Shown here piece after piece: positions 8,139 to 16,579 of a DNA stretch of 64,000 nt. Origin of the DNA: JAGDMJ01 sp963809695 (GTDB taxonomy: Bacteria; Bacteroidota; Ignavibacteria; UBA10030; UBA6906); the NCBI GenBank assembly GCA_963809695.1, contig CAWEKI010000008.1:433140-497139 (forward strand), read 5' to 3'. Within the stretch, counting starts at the first letter, position 1, and every line of letters starts with the position of its first letter. Made by a program: the position numbers and the translations under genes. A model generated the notes under the pieces. That model was not told the DNA's origin. It ran no database searches and saw nothing but the letters and a program-made list of their open reading frames with translations.

Positions 8139-9332
8139 ATGTCCGAGCAATTCAAATACGTCATTGTAGGAGCGGGGCTGGCGGGCGCCTCCGCCGTGGA
8201 AGGGATTCGGGAACTGGACAAGGCCGGGTCAATCGCGCTGTTTGGCTTTGAGCACCACCTCCCGTATGACCGCCCGCCGCTCACGAAAGGCCTCTGGACC
8301 GGAAAAGCAAAAGAGCTGGAGCTTCCGGTGCATAATGAGGATTTTTATCGGTCAAACCAGGTTCGCTTCTTCCCTGATACGCCCATTATGAAGGTCGATC
8401 GGAAGAACAAACAAGTTCTCGATGCGCGCGGGAATTCATACGCATACTCTCAGCTCCTGATAGCCACTGGCGGTGTGCCGAGGAAGCTTCCATTTGAGGA
8501 GGGCGTCGTGCAGTACTACCGGACCTGGGACGATTACAGGCGAGTCCGGAGCGAAGTGGAGCGACGGGAAGAATTCCTGGTCATCGGGGGCGGATTTATC
8601 GGAACCGAACTCGCGGCCGCGTTGACGATGAACGGCAGGAAGGTCAGCGTCCTGATACCGGAGGACTATCTGCTGGCCAGAATTCTTCCGGCCGGCCTTG
8701 GCCATTTCGTTCTGGAGTATTGCCGGAGCAAGGGCATGACCGTCCTGACGGGGGAGATCGCGGTTTCGGCTGAGCGAACGGGAGAGCGACTGAACATCAC
8801 CACCCGAACAGGCAAGCGGTTGGCGGCTGACGTGGCAATTGCCGCAATCGGGATCCAGCCAGGTGATGGTATTGCGAGAGAGTGCGGCCTGGAGGTCAAT
8901 GGTGGAATCAGCGTCTTAACCGATCTTCGCACATCGGACCCTGCGATCTACGCAGCCGGGGATGTGGCGGTTTTTCCCTCTCCGTCGTTGGACGAAAAGA
9001 TCCGCATTGAGCATTGGGACAATTCGCGGGCAATGGGCAGGCACGCCGGACGGAACATGGCGGGTGCCGGCGAGCCATATGGCTATCTGCCGTACTTTTG
9101 GACGGACATCTTCGATCTGGGCTGTGAGGCGATTGGGAAACTCGACTCCCGGCTCACGACCTATTGCGACTGGAAGGAGGAGAACAAAGAGGGAGTAGTC
9201 TATTACCTCGATGGCGGGAAGCTCAAAGGGGTGCTGCTCTGGAACGTGTGGGAAAAGGTAGATGCCGCACGGGAACTCATCGATGCAAAGACTTCGTTTG
9301 CCGATCCTCGGGATTTGCGAGGGATGATCTAG
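8139..9332 (+). CDS. FAD-dependent NAD(P)H oxidoreductase (ferredoxin/rubredoxin reductase type)
   Basis: 397 residues from the ATG at 8139, which follows a strong GGAGGGAA ribosome-binding site. It has the two dinucleotide-binding folds of the pyridine nucleotide-disulfide oxidoreductase class I family: FAD at YVIVGAGLAGASAVEG near the N-terminus and NAD(P)H at FLVIGGGFIGTELAAAL near residue 150. The second FAD contact is IYAAGDVAVFPSP. There is no redox CxxC pair, so it resembles reductases that pass electrons to ferredoxin, rubredoxin or a Rieske protein, or AIF-like enzymes. The C-terminal lobe (FWTDIFDLGCEAIG onwards) is the AIF/reductase C-terminal domain. It sits directly behind the type III PKS, and a role in redox tailoring of that product is speculation. 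Confidence 0.88.
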   Translation: MSEQFKYVIVGAGLAGASAVEGIRELDKAGSIALFGFEHHLPYDRPPLTKGLWTGKAKELELPVHNEDFYRSNQVRFFPDTPIMKVDRKNKQVLDARGNSYAYSQLLIATGGVPRKLPFEEGVVQYYRTWDDYRRVRSEVERREEFLVIGGGFIGTELAAALTMNGRKVSVLIPEDYLLARILPAGLGHFVLEYCRSKGMTVLTGEIAVSAERTGERLNITTRTGKRLAADVAIAAIGIQPGDGIARECGLEVNGGISVLTDLRTSDPAIYAAGDVAVFPSPSLDEKIRIEHWDNSRAMGRHAGRNMAGAGEPYGYLPYFWTDIFDLGCEAIGKLDSRLTTYCDWKEENKEGVVYYLDGGKLKGVLLWNVWEKVDAARELIDAKTSFADPRDLRGMI

Positions 9333-9424
9333 GGCTCATGGTCGTTTCTGACTTCTCTCTTGAACCCCATTTGGATTTTTCGTACTCTCTCAATATGTTC
9401 CTACTCACATCGGGAGATTCTCCG

Positions 9425-9814
9425 ATGGAGAAACATCTGAAGTTGTTGTCTGTGCTTTACATTGTGTACGGCTCTCTGCATGTCCTCGGAGGACTTGTTG
9501 CCTGGGTGCTCCTCCGCTGGTCCGGTTTTCATCACACCTTCTCTTCCGGGGATGGGGCGGGGGCCTTTCTGCTCTTTCGCGGCGTTGCCGCAGTGCTGCT
9601 ACTCTTCCTTGTTCTGGTTTCGGCTGCAGGTATCATCGGGGCTATCGGGTTGTTGAACAGGAAGCGATGGGCCCGGATCGTCCTGCTCGTCCTGAGCTTT
9701 CTGATCCTTGTACATTTTCCCCTCGGCACGGCGCTGGGAATTTATGGGATCTGGGTGCTGATGAAAGATGAAACGGATAGTCTGTTTGCCCAGGGCCCGG
9801 CACCAGTTGCTTAG
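9425..9814 (+). CDS. Small four-helix membrane protein
   Basis: 129 residues from the ATG at 9425, with GGGAG about nine bases upstream; longer in-frame starts lack such a site. Hydrophobic segments lie near residues 7-30 (VLYIVYGSLHVLGGLVAWVLL), 45-75 (GAFLLFRGVAAVLLLFLVLV and beyond), 76-85 and 87-115 (WARIVLLVLSFLILVHFPLG). A polar C-terminus follows. The RKRWAR loop between helices is typical of small DUF-type integral membrane proteins seen in Bacteroidota and Acidobacteria. I know of no function. It is co-oriented with its neighbours. Confidence 0.7.
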   Translation: MEKHLKLLSVLYIVYGSLHVLGGLVAWVLLRWSGFHHTFSSGDGAGAFLLFRGVAAVLLLFLVLVSAAGIIGAIGLLNRKRWARIVLLVLSFLILVHFPLGTALGIYGIWVLMKDETDSLFAQGPAPVA

Positions 9815-9934
9815 GCAGCAGCGAACAAGGGCACGCTTCATTTCAACGTGAAGGCCTTTCCCGGCCTCTTTGAGGGATAGCCAGACCTGACAGTTACGTA
9901 TGCCGACCAGAAGGACCAGAGCGAACTGAGAGTA

Positions 9935-11686
9935 ATGATGGATAAGAAGGCAATTGCGGCTGTCCTTGAAGAAATGGGAACATTGCTCGAATTGCAGGGA
10001 GCAAATCCTTTCAAGTCGCGCGCGTTCCACAACGCCTCCCGCTCCGTCGACCAGATTACCGGCGACCTTGCCGAGCTCATCAGAACCGGCGGCTTGCTGG
10101 AGATCAAAGGGATCGGGAAAAGCATAGGCGCGATCATCACGGAGCTTGCTATAAGCGGAGAATCGAAAGAGCATACCGAGCTCCGCAAGAGTTTCCCGGA
10201 CGGACTCTTCCAGATGCTGAAGATCGAAGGGCTGGGCCCCAAGAAGATCAAGGTCCTTTATGACACCCTCGGCATCAAAAATATCGACGCTCTTGAGAAA
10301 GCAGCGAAAGCTGATGCTCTTTCCGCAGTGCCGGGCTTTGGCAAGAAGACGCAGGAGAATATCCTCAAGGGGATTGCCGCCGTCAGAAGCCGGGGAGACA
10401 GGAAACTGTTGCCCGCGGCCATGCAAATTGCGCAAGAAGTTCTCAACGCGCTCAGGAGTGATCCGGCCGTCCAGGCCGGAGAAATTGCAGGGAGCATCCG
10501 CCGCCAGCGGGAAACGATCGGCGACATCGACCTCGTCCTGAGTGCAGCGGAGGCTGACCGGCCGCGGTTGATGGACGCATTTCTTGCCCTTCCGCAGATC
10601 GAGTCGGTCATTGCCCGGGGCGAAACCAAGAGCAGTGCGATGCTGAAGGCGGGGATTCAGTGCGACCTGCGCGTCATCTCACGGGAGGAATATCCCTTTG
10701 CGCTGAACTACTTTACCGGCAGCAAAGAACACAACGTGGAGCTCAGGAGCCGGGCCCGGAGGCGTGGCTTGAGCCTCAATGAATATGGGTTCTCGAAACT
10801 GGACTCCGAGGAGACAAGGGGGAAGGCCAAACGTGCTGTCCGCTGCCGCGACGAGGCCGAAATCTATGCCGCGCTCGGACTTGCGTACGTCCCTCCGGAA
10901 CTTCGGGAAAACATGGGGGAGATCGAGCGTGCCGGGTCTGGGACGCTTCCGAAGCTGGTGGAGGCACGGGACATCCGGGGGACATTCCACTGCCATTCGA
11001 CCTACAGCGACGGCCTGGGGACGTTGGAGCAGATGGCACAAGCCGCGGCGACGTTGGGATGGGAGTATCTCGGGATCGCGGATCACAGCAAGGCCGCGGC
11101 ATATGCGGGGGGCCTTTCAAAGGCCGACGTCAAGCGGCAGTTCCGGGAGATCGACGCGCTCAATGCGCGGCTGAAGGTCCGGCTGCTGAAGGGAACGGAG
11201 TGCGATATCCTCCCGAACGGGGATCTGGACTGGCCTGACGCATTCCTTGCGGAATTTGAGTATGTTGTAGTATCTGTGCACAGCAACTTCAAGATGCCGG
11301 AAGAAGCAATGACCCGTCGCATTGTCAAGGCGCTCAAGAACAAGCATGTCACCATGCTCGGCCACCCGACCGGCAGGCTGCTGCTTTCGCGAGAGCCGTA
11401 CGCCGTGGACATGACCAGGGTGATCGAGGCCGCCGCGGATTACGGGAAGATCATCGAGATCAATGCGTATCCCAATAGGCTGGACCTCGATTGGCGGCTG
11501 TGCAAATACGCAAAAGAGCGTGGCGTGATGACGGCCATCAACCCGGATGCCCACCGGGACGATGATCTGCGCCATGTGTACCTGGGGGTAAGCGTTGCCC
11601 GAAAGGGATGGCTGGAAACGACGGACATCCTGAACACGCGGCCGCTTGCAGGAGTGTTGGAATATCTGGGCAAACGAAACGGTTGA
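9935..11686 (+). CDS. polX: DNA polymerase/3'-5' exonuclease PolX
   Basis: 583 residues, the normal length for bacterial PolX. In order: an N-terminal 8-kDa-like and helix-hairpin-helix region (MMDKKAIAAVLEEMG; LLEIKGIGKSIGAI; KIEGLGPKKIKVLYD; SAVPGFGKKTQENIL). Then comes the nucleotidyltransferase palm with AGSIRRQRETIGDIDLVLSA, whose Asp-x-Asp binds metal, and the third acid in QCDLRVIS. Last is a C-terminal PHP domain from about residue 345 with FHCHSTYSDG, GIADHSKAAAYAGG, VSVHSNFKM, LGHPTGRLL and INPDAHRDDD, the metal ligands of the phosphoesterase site. Members fill short gaps in base-excision repair and carry a PHP exonuclease. The preceding 9815-9934 gap shows no feature. Confidence 0.95.
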   Translation: MMDKKAIAAVLEEMGTLLELQGANPFKSRAFHNASRSVDQITGDLAELIRTGGLLEIKGIGKSIGAIITELAISGESKEHTELRKSFPDGLFQMLKIEGLGPKKIKVLYDTLGIKNIDALEKAAKADALSAVPGFGKKTQENILKGIAAVRSRGDRKLLPAAMQIAQEVLNALRSDPAVQAGEIAGSIRRQRETIGDIDLVLSAAEADRPRLMDAFLALPQIESVIARGETKSSAMLKAGIQCDLRVISREEYPFALNYFTGSKEHNVELRSRARRRGLSLNEYGFSKLDSEETRGKAKRAVRCRDEAEIYAALGLAYVPPELRENMGEIERAGSGTLPKLVEARDIRGTFHCHSTYSDGLGTLEQMAQAAATLGWEYLGIADHSKAAAYAGGLSKADVKRQFREIDALNARLKVRLLKGTECDILPNGDLDWPDAFLAEFEYVVVSVHSNFKMPEEAMTRRIVKALKNKHVTMLGHPTGRLLLSREPYAVDMTRVIEAAADYGKIIEINAYPNRLDLDWRLCKYAKERGVMTAINPDAHRDDDLRHVYLGVSVARKGWLETTDILNTRPLAGVLEYLGKRNG

Positions 11687-11699
11687 ATACGGAGCCACT

Positions 11700-12332
11700 A
11701 TGCACCGCACAGGAAATCTCTGGTGGGGACTGTTGCTGATTGCGCTGGGGGTGATGTTCTTGCTTGATAACATGAATGTGATCGAATTTGGCGAAGCCGT
11801 CCGCACGTACTGGCCGGCTCTCCTGGTTCTCTGGGGAGTGAGCATCCTACTCAGCCGTTCGGTGGTGCCGAGGGCATCATCCGGTGGCGGCACGGCCGCT
11901 TCGCCCTCTCCGGCCGGAGACGTCAAAGAGGTGTTTGACGATCGGAGCGAAAGCCCGGACGCGGAACATCTCTCCTACTCCTCGGTGTTCGGAGACCTCT
12001 CGCTCCGCGCGCTGTCCGGGAACTTCAAAGGGGGAACGGTCTCAACGGTCTTTGGCGACACCACGGTCGATCTCTCTTCCGCCACGCTCGCCGACGGGGA
12101 GAACGCGCTGAAACTGAGCGGCGTGTTTGGCGATGTTAGGCTGATGCTTGCACCGTCCATGCCGTATTCGATCTCCGCTCACTCGCTTTTCGGCGCGATT
12201 CAGGCAGCTGGCCAGAAGCGGGATGGCTTTTCATCCACCCTGGTGCTCCAGTCTCCCGAATTTTCGCCGGCCCCGAAGAAGCTGCTCATTGAAGTGTCCC
12301 AGGTCTTTGGGGACATCAGCCTGACACGGTGA
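11700..12332 (+). CDS. LiaF-like membrane protein with N-terminal transmembrane pair
   Basis: 210 residues from the ATG at 11700, with GGAG upstream. The N-terminus NLWWGLLLIALGVMFLLDNM, then YWPALLVLWGVSILL, forms the two-helix LiaI/LiaF-like transmembrane region (DUF5668 type). After a Ser/Ala/Gly-rich linker the C-terminal part repeats the pattern VFGDLSLRAL, VFGDTTVDLS, VFGDVRLMLA, LFGAIQAAG, VFGDISLTR. This is the beta-helical repeat of the cell-wall-active antibiotic response LiaF_C domain. LiaF proteins modulate envelope-stress signalling in Firmicutes; in this kind of organism the role is unknown. The gene follows polX by 13 bases, and its stop overlaps the ribosome-binding region of the ferredoxin gene. 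Confidence 0.8.
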   Translation: MHRTGNLWWGLLLIALGVMFLLDNMNVIEFGEAVRTYWPALLVLWGVSILLSRSVVPRASSGGGTAASPSPAGDVKEVFDDRSESPDAEHLSYSSVFGDLSLRALSGNFKGGTVSTVFGDTTVDLSSATLADGENALKLSGVFGDVRLMLAPSMPYSISAHSLFGAIQAAGQKRDGFSSTLVLQSPEFSPAPKKLLIEVSQVFGDISLTR

Positions 12333-12343
12333 GGAGACGGCCG

Positions 12344-12631
12344 GTGCCGAACGTGCTTTTTGTTCCTCTGGGAAAGAGCAGAGAAATTAAATCCGGGGCG
12401 ACGATTCTCGCGGCCGCGAACCAGTGCGATGTGCCGATCGGGCAGTCATGCAGTGGCGAGGGAGTGTGCGGGTGGTGCAAGGTGAAAATAGTCGCCGGGA
12501 CGGAACACATTGCGCCCCCCGGCGACCTGGAGCGCAGGTTGATTGAGGAAAAAGCATTCACCGATGACGAGCGGGCAGCCTGCCTGGCAAAGGTCAAGGG
12601 AGACATCACTGTGACGACATCATACTGGTGA
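12344..12631 (+). CDS. Plant-type [2Fe-2S] ferredoxin
   Basis: 95 residues if the GTG at 12344 is used. It has GAGGAG seven bases upstream, lying in the stop region of the preceding gene, and is preferred over a GTG at 12329. The cluster ligands are visible as SCSGEGVCGWC (Cys-x5-Cys-x2-Cys) near residue 35 and ERAACLAKV near residue 80, the pattern of small ferredoxin-fold electron carriers and of the N-terminal domain of ASKHA-type reductive activators. It is a soluble one-electron carrier. Its immediate partner is a second, unrelated [2Fe-2S] protein three bases downstream. An FAD reductase that could reduce either lies about 3 kb upstream. Confidence 0.88.
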   Translation: MPNVLFVPLGKSREIKSGATILAAANQCDVPIGQSCSGEGVCGWCKVKIVAGTEHIAPPGDLERRLIEEKAFTDDERAACLAKVKGDITVTTSYW

Positions 12632-12634
12632 ACC

Positions 12635-12991
12635 ATGAGCAGATATCAACGGCATGTCTTTGTGTGCATCAATGAACGTCCGGCTGGCCACCCGAAGGGT
12701 TGCTGCTTTGAAAAAGGGTCCGCGGCAATCCGGGATACGCTGAAAGCCGAGCTGAAGAAGCGCGGCCTCGCGGGAATCGTGCGCGCGAACAACTCGGGAT
12801 GCCTGGATGCCTGCGCGTTCGGACCCAGCATGGTGATCTATCCGGAGGGGATCTGGTATGGCGGGGTAACAAAGGAGGATGTGCCGGATATTGTTGAGCA
12901 GACCATTATGCACGGCGCGGTGATCCCACGATTGCTGATCAATGATGCCAGGTATGCACAAGGCGCGCTCCAGTATGAACCTCTCAAATAG
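12635..12991 (+). CDS. Thioredoxin-fold [2Fe-2S] ferredoxin
   Basis: 118 residues, normal length. It begins RHVFVCINERPAGHPKGCC and has GCLDACAFGPSMVIYPEG in the second half. This gives the four-Cys pattern of the thioredoxin-like ferredoxins (Aquifex Fd4, Azotobacter Shethna protein I and the NuoE/HydA-associated family). It is predicted to be a homodimeric cytoplasmic electron carrier. Pairing in one operon with a plant-type ferredoxin suggests two electron-transfer routes under shared control, but no dedicated redox enzyme is adjacent. Confidence 0.88.
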   Translation: MSRYQRHVFVCINERPAGHPKGCCFEKGSAAIRDTLKAELKKRGLAGIVRANNSGCLDACAFGPSMVIYPEGIWYGGVTKEDVPDIVEQTIMHGAVIPRLLINDARYAQGALQYEPLK

Positions 12992-12998
12992 TACTTCT

Positions 12999-13943
12999 AT
13001 GAGGACGTATCCTATTCTCAACACGCCTGTCCCGACGATCTCCTACTGCATCCTCCATCAACCGAAGAAGGAACGGTCAGGTGAAGAGTACGTCAATACG
13101 ATGAGGGCACTGCACGAGCGGGTTCAGAAGGAGAGCGGTGAGATGAAGAGCGCTCATTCCAAAGGGGTGCGTGAGGCAATTACCCGCGAGTCACAGCTGG
13201 TGTCCGGCTTGCTCTCTCAATTTCTCACCACCCCCATTCAATCGGACCGGGCGGAAGTCCAGCGGATCATCGCCGAAGGGCTTGAGCAGTCCCTGGAGCA
13301 GGTGGGGACGATCGGCGAGATCGGCGTCTCCTGGTCCTCGGAGGGCAAGACATGCTTCCCGCCGCTCAAGAAAGCGCTCGAACGGAAGCTGCAGCAAAAC
13401 GGCAGAGGATACCTCCACGATCTTGGCTTCGCCTCCGACGGCAGCGCAGGGGACATCCTTGAGTCGGTCTTCGTGGTGGAGGGTGGCATCAATCTGGACC
13501 TGCTTGAACACATCGTTCGGGACAGGATCGGGATCTACAGCGCCCCGCACGGCACACATCTGGAAGAATCAGCGATCTACACCTTCAGCGCGTACAACCT
13601 CGTCTACGCGTCAGGCGTCAGGCCTCCCCAGGAGCGGAAGAAGGGGCTCGTTGAGATCTCGCTTTCGTTCTCCAAACCTTCGGTGGAGTATGTGCCCTTC
13701 AGGAAGTCATTGATATCCGGGCTGGAACAACATCTGGCCGGCGGTGTGGCCCTCTACACCTCGCTCTGGCAGCGCAAGCTCGGTATGGGAACGGGAAAGG
13801 AATTCATCCTTCGCTTTCTCTGTGATGAGATGAAGAAGCTTGACGGAATCATGCATTGGCTGCATGAAAGCCGTGACCCTGGTCTCACATCCGAGGCCCT
13901 TGGCGAAAAAGGGGCGATGCTTTTCAAGGAACTTTTGTTCTGA
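12999..13943 (+). CDS. Hypothetical protein, unrecognised family
   Basis: About 314 residues from the ATG at 12999; an in-frame ATG at 12975 overlaps the preceding gene, and neither start has a clear ribosome-binding site. The reading frame shows strong third-position GC bias and no frame damage, so it is a real gene. It has no signal peptide or membrane segment. The N-terminal third is helical and charged (EEYVNTMRALHERVQKESGE), with coiled-coil potential. The middle has FPPLKKALERKLQQNGRGYL and a hydrophobic strand ESVFVVEGGINLDLL, then APHGTHLEESAIYTFSAYN. No catalytic motif is evident. It follows the two ferredoxins and precedes nth. Confidence 0.7.
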   Translation: MRTYPILNTPVPTISYCILHQPKKERSGEEYVNTMRALHERVQKESGEMKSAHSKGVREAITRESQLVSGLLSQFLTTPIQSDRAEVQRIIAEGLEQSLEQVGTIGEIGVSWSSEGKTCFPPLKKALERKLQQNGRGYLHDLGFASDGSAGDILESVFVVEGGINLDLLEHIVRDRIGIYSAPHGTHLEESAIYTFSAYNLVYASGVRPPQERKKGLVEISLSFSKPSVEYVPFRKSLISGLEQHLAGGVALYTSLWQRKLGMGTGKEFILRFLCDEMKKLDGIMHWLHESRDPGLTSEALGEKGAMLFKELLF

Positions 13944-13973
13944 TCGAGGAAAAACCGCGAGGCAAGTTCCACT

Positions 13974-14666
13974 GTGACCTCCGCTGAAACCCGCGCACAA
14001 AATCTCATCCAGTTGCTCAGAACGGCGTACCCGGATCCCCGCACGGCGCTGGTTCATCGCAGTCCGTTTGAGCTTCTCATCGCTACCATTCTGTCTGCGC
14101 AATGTACCGACGATCGGGTGAACATGGTCACGAGGACGCTGTTCACAAAATACCGGGGCCCGGAGGATTTCGCAAAGGCAAGCACGCCTGAACTTGAGGG
14201 AGCCATTCACTCCACCGGGTTCTTCAGAATGAAGGCGAAGAACATCATTGCGTGCAGCCGCGCGATCGTGGAATTCCACCGGGGCGTCGTACCTTCTACC
14301 ATGGACGAGCTTGTCGGTCTGCCGGGAGTCGGAAGGAAGACTGCCAACGTGGTCTTGTCTGAAGCCTTTGGCAAGTCCGAGGGAATTGTTGTGGACACGC
14401 ATGTGCAACGTGTGTCGCAGCGCCTGGGGCTGACCAGGGCGGAACAGCCGGAGAAGATCGAACAGGACCTGATGTCGCAGTTGGACAGGAAGGATTGGGG
14501 TGACGTCGGGGGATTGCTGATCCATCATGGCCGCCGCATCTGCAATGCCCGGAAACCGAAGTGCCCGGAGTGTCCGGTGGTTTCGCTCTGTCCTTCGGCG
14601 GACAGTTTTCCAATTCACGCTGAAGGCAGAAGCCGTAAAGAAAAGAGAAGAAAAAGGAAAACCTGA
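13974..14666 (+). CDS. nth: Endonuclease III
   Basis: 230 residues from a GTG at 13974. It is a bifunctional DNA glycosylase/AP lyase removing oxidised pyrimidines. It has the helix-hairpin-helix LPGVGRKTANVVL with the catalytic lysine, then the catalytic aspartate in VVDTHVQRVSQRLGL. The [4Fe-4S] loop is Cys-x6-Cys-x2-Cys-x5-Cys in ICNARKPKCPECPVVSLCP. It is somewhat longer than E. coli Nth because of a basic Lys/Arg tail (RSRKEKRRKRKT). A terminator follows. Confidence 0.96.
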   Translation: MTSAETRAQNLIQLLRTAYPDPRTALVHRSPFELLIATILSAQCTDDRVNMVTRTLFTKYRGPEDFAKASTPELEGAIHSTGFFRMKAKNIIACSRAIVEFHRGVVPSTMDELVGLPGVGRKTANVVLSEAFGKSEGIVVDTHVQRVSQRLGLTRAEQPEKIEQDLMSQLDRKDWGDVGGLLIHHGRRICNARKPKCPECPVVSLCPSADSFPIHAEGRSRKEKRRKRKT

Positions 14667-14696
14667 TCGATCTGTCAGCCGCCCTATCTTTTAGTG

Positions 14697-14718
14697 GACC
14701 GTTTCCGGTCTTTTTTTT
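14697..14718 (+). terminator. Rho-independent terminator after nth
   Basis: Stem GACCG/CGGTC (14697-14701 with 14706-14710), loop TTTC, followed by eight T residues. It separates the repair gene from the hydrogenase operon. The remaining 14719-14962 is AT-rich leader that presumably holds the hydrogenase promoter; no operator is clear. Confidence 0.85.
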
Positions 14719-14962
14719 GGTATTGTAATTGCTGGCTGCCGGCCAATGACTTCTGACCGCTGCTTCTCTGTAAACTTTCTCAACATCTTCGACCTCCATT
14801 TTCAATTCTAGGAAGCACTTTTCCCCACTTCTCACATCTAGGAATGCCTCGACAGTTTTCCTCAACGAAATATAAGATTTGATGTAAGGTTCTGTGGCAC
14901 GCAATCTGCGAAAAGGGAGGATGATCGGCATCAGCTCCTATCTATACTTCCGAGGCATGCGA

Positions 14963-16087
14963 ATGTACATCATTGAAGTGCATCATCTGCAGCAACTCTT
15001 CAGTGCATTGGAGAAGCGCGGCTATTCCCTGATTGGCCCGACGATACGCGACAGCGCGATCGTCTTCGACAGCATTACGTCCGTCGCCGATCTGCCGAAA
15101 GGGTGGACGGACGACCAGCGCGCTGGTTCCTATGCCCTCTGCAAGCGGAACGATGATGCCCTGTTCGGGTATGTCATCGGTCCTGTATCCTGGAAGAAAT
15201 TCCTCTTTCCCCCCCGGGTCAAGCTTTTTTCCGCGACAAAGACCGGCAAATCATTTCAGGTGGACAATGCTCCTTCGACAGGCGAGGACTCTTCCAGAAA
15301 GCTCGCATTCATCGGCATCCGGTCGTGCGAGTTGAGTGCGCTGGCGCTTCACGACAAGATCTTTACTGCCGGGGAGTACGTGGACCCGACGTACAAAAAG
15401 TTACGGGAGAGCACCTGCCTTATCGCCGTCGATTGTCTTGCCCCCGGGGGCAATTGTTTCTGCGTTTCGATGAATACCGGCCCCCGTGCCGATGATGGCT
15501 TCGATCTTGCTCTCACAGAGATGGTGTCCGGCGGTTCACATTGGGTTGGCGTCCGGAGCGGAAGTGCGCTGGGGAGTGAACTCCTGGACGCGACAGAGCA
15601 TCGCGAGGCGACGCCGGCGGAGGAACAGAGTGCTCTCGCCGCGGCAACGGCGGCAGCCGGCCACATGGGCAGGCAGGTTTCGATGAACAACGTCAAGGAG
15701 ATACTCTACAAGAATTTCGATGATCAGATGTGGGATGAAATCGCCAAGCGCTGCCTCACCTGCGCCAACTGTACCATGGTTTGTCCGACCTGTTTCTGCT
15801 CGACCGTTGAGGACACCACCGACCTGACCGGGACCCAGGCCGAACGCGTGCGCAGGTGGGATTCATGCTTCACCATGGACTTTGCCCGGGTTGCCGGGGG
15901 CAACATGCGACCTTCTACCAAGGCACGGTACCGCCAGTGGTTTATGCACAAGTTTGCCTTCGAGGAGGAACAGTTCGGCCTTCCAGGCTGCGTGGGTTGC
16001 GGCCGTTGTATCACCTGGTGTCCCGTTGGAATCGACGTTACCGAAGAGTTGAACGCCCTCATGGGCTCGAACCATATCAAGGCATAA
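14963..16087 (+). CDS. Hydrogenase beta subunit, 4Fe-4S dicluster electron-transfer protein
   Basis: 374 residues from the ATG at 14963, which has GAGG seven bases upstream; in-frame codons at 14894, 14921 and 14957 are worse placed. It belongs to the HydB/HyhB (sulfhydrogenase beta, also anaerobic sulfite reductase A) family. The N-terminal domain includes GIRSCELSALALHDKIF and CLIAVDCLAPGGNCFCVSMN. The C-terminal domain has two cluster motifs, RCLTCANCTMVCPTCFCSTV and GCVGCGRCITWCPVGIDV. It carries electrons between the diaphorase (gamma) and the small subunit of the cytoplasmic hydrogenase. It is the first gene of a tightly packed operon ending at 20019. Confidence 0.92.
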   Translation: MYIIEVHHLQQLFSALEKRGYSLIGPTIRDSAIVFDSITSVADLPKGWTDDQRAGSYALCKRNDDALFGYVIGPVSWKKFLFPPRVKLFSATKTGKSFQVDNAPSTGEDSSRKLAFIGIRSCELSALALHDKIFTAGEYVDPTYKKLRESTCLIAVDCLAPGGNCFCVSMNTGPRADDGFDLALTEMVSGGSHWVGVRSGSALGSELLDATEHREATPAEEQSALAAATAAAGHMGRQVSMNNVKEILYKNFDDQMWDEIAKRCLTCANCTMVCPTCFCSTVEDTTDLTGTQAERVRRWDSCFTMDFARVAGGNMRPSTKARYRQWFMHKFAFEEEQFGLPGCVGCGRCITWCPVGIDVTEELNALMGSNHIKA

Positions 16088-16099
16088 GGAGAAACCGTC

Positions 16100-16579
16100 A
16101 TGAAGACAGAAGATCTCTCGGAGGTCCTCCACCAGCACCCCTTCCTGGGGGACATGGCGGACAATCACATCCAGACCCTTCTCAGCTGTGCGACCAATAT
16201 TCATGTTCCTGAAGGGGCATACCTGATTCATGAAGGGCAGATCGCGAACAAATTCTTTCTCATACGCACCGGCCGCATGACACTGGAGATGGACGTTCCT
16301 CCCCGAGGGACCGTCCGCATCCAGACGGTGGGGCCGGGCGAGGTACTGGGCTGGTCATGGCTCATCTCGCCGTACCGGTGGCACTTCAGCGCCTGCGCCG
16401 TTGCGGATGTCCGGGCGCTCGCCCTGGACGGAGAATGCCTCCGCAACAAATGCACGAATGACCATGACTTCGGGTACGAAATACTGCAGCGGCTCTCGCA
16501 CGTTATGGAACGGCGGCTTGAGGCGACCCGGCTCCAGCTCGTAGATCTCTTTGCCGCAACACCGGGGGTCGAGCGATGA
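16100..16579 (+). CDS. Cyclic nucleotide-binding domain protein inside the hydrogenase operon
   Basis: 159 residues, with AAGGAG upstream. It consists almost entirely of one Crp/cNMP-type beta-roll: HPFLGDMADNHIQTLLSC, then YLIHEGQIANKFFLIRTGRM, PGEVLGWSWLISPYRWHFSA and ALDGECLRNKC, with a final long helix EILQRLSHVMERRLEATRLQ. There is no C-terminal helix-turn-helix, so it cannot bind DNA the way Crp does. The phosphate-binding cassette appears as GEVLGWSWL without the standard Arg-Ser/Thr-Ala, so nucleotide binding is uncertain. Its stop overlaps the start of the gamma gene (ATGA), implying fixed stoichiometry with the hydrogenase and a regulatory or structural subunit role. Confidence 0.85.
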   Translation: MKTEDLSEVLHQHPFLGDMADNHIQTLLSCATNIHVPEGAYLIHEGQIANKFFLIRTGRMTLEMDVPPRGTVRIQTVGPGEVLGWSWLISPYRWHFSACAVADVRALALDGECLRNKCTNDHDFGYEILQRLSHVMERRLEATRLQLVDLFAATPGVER

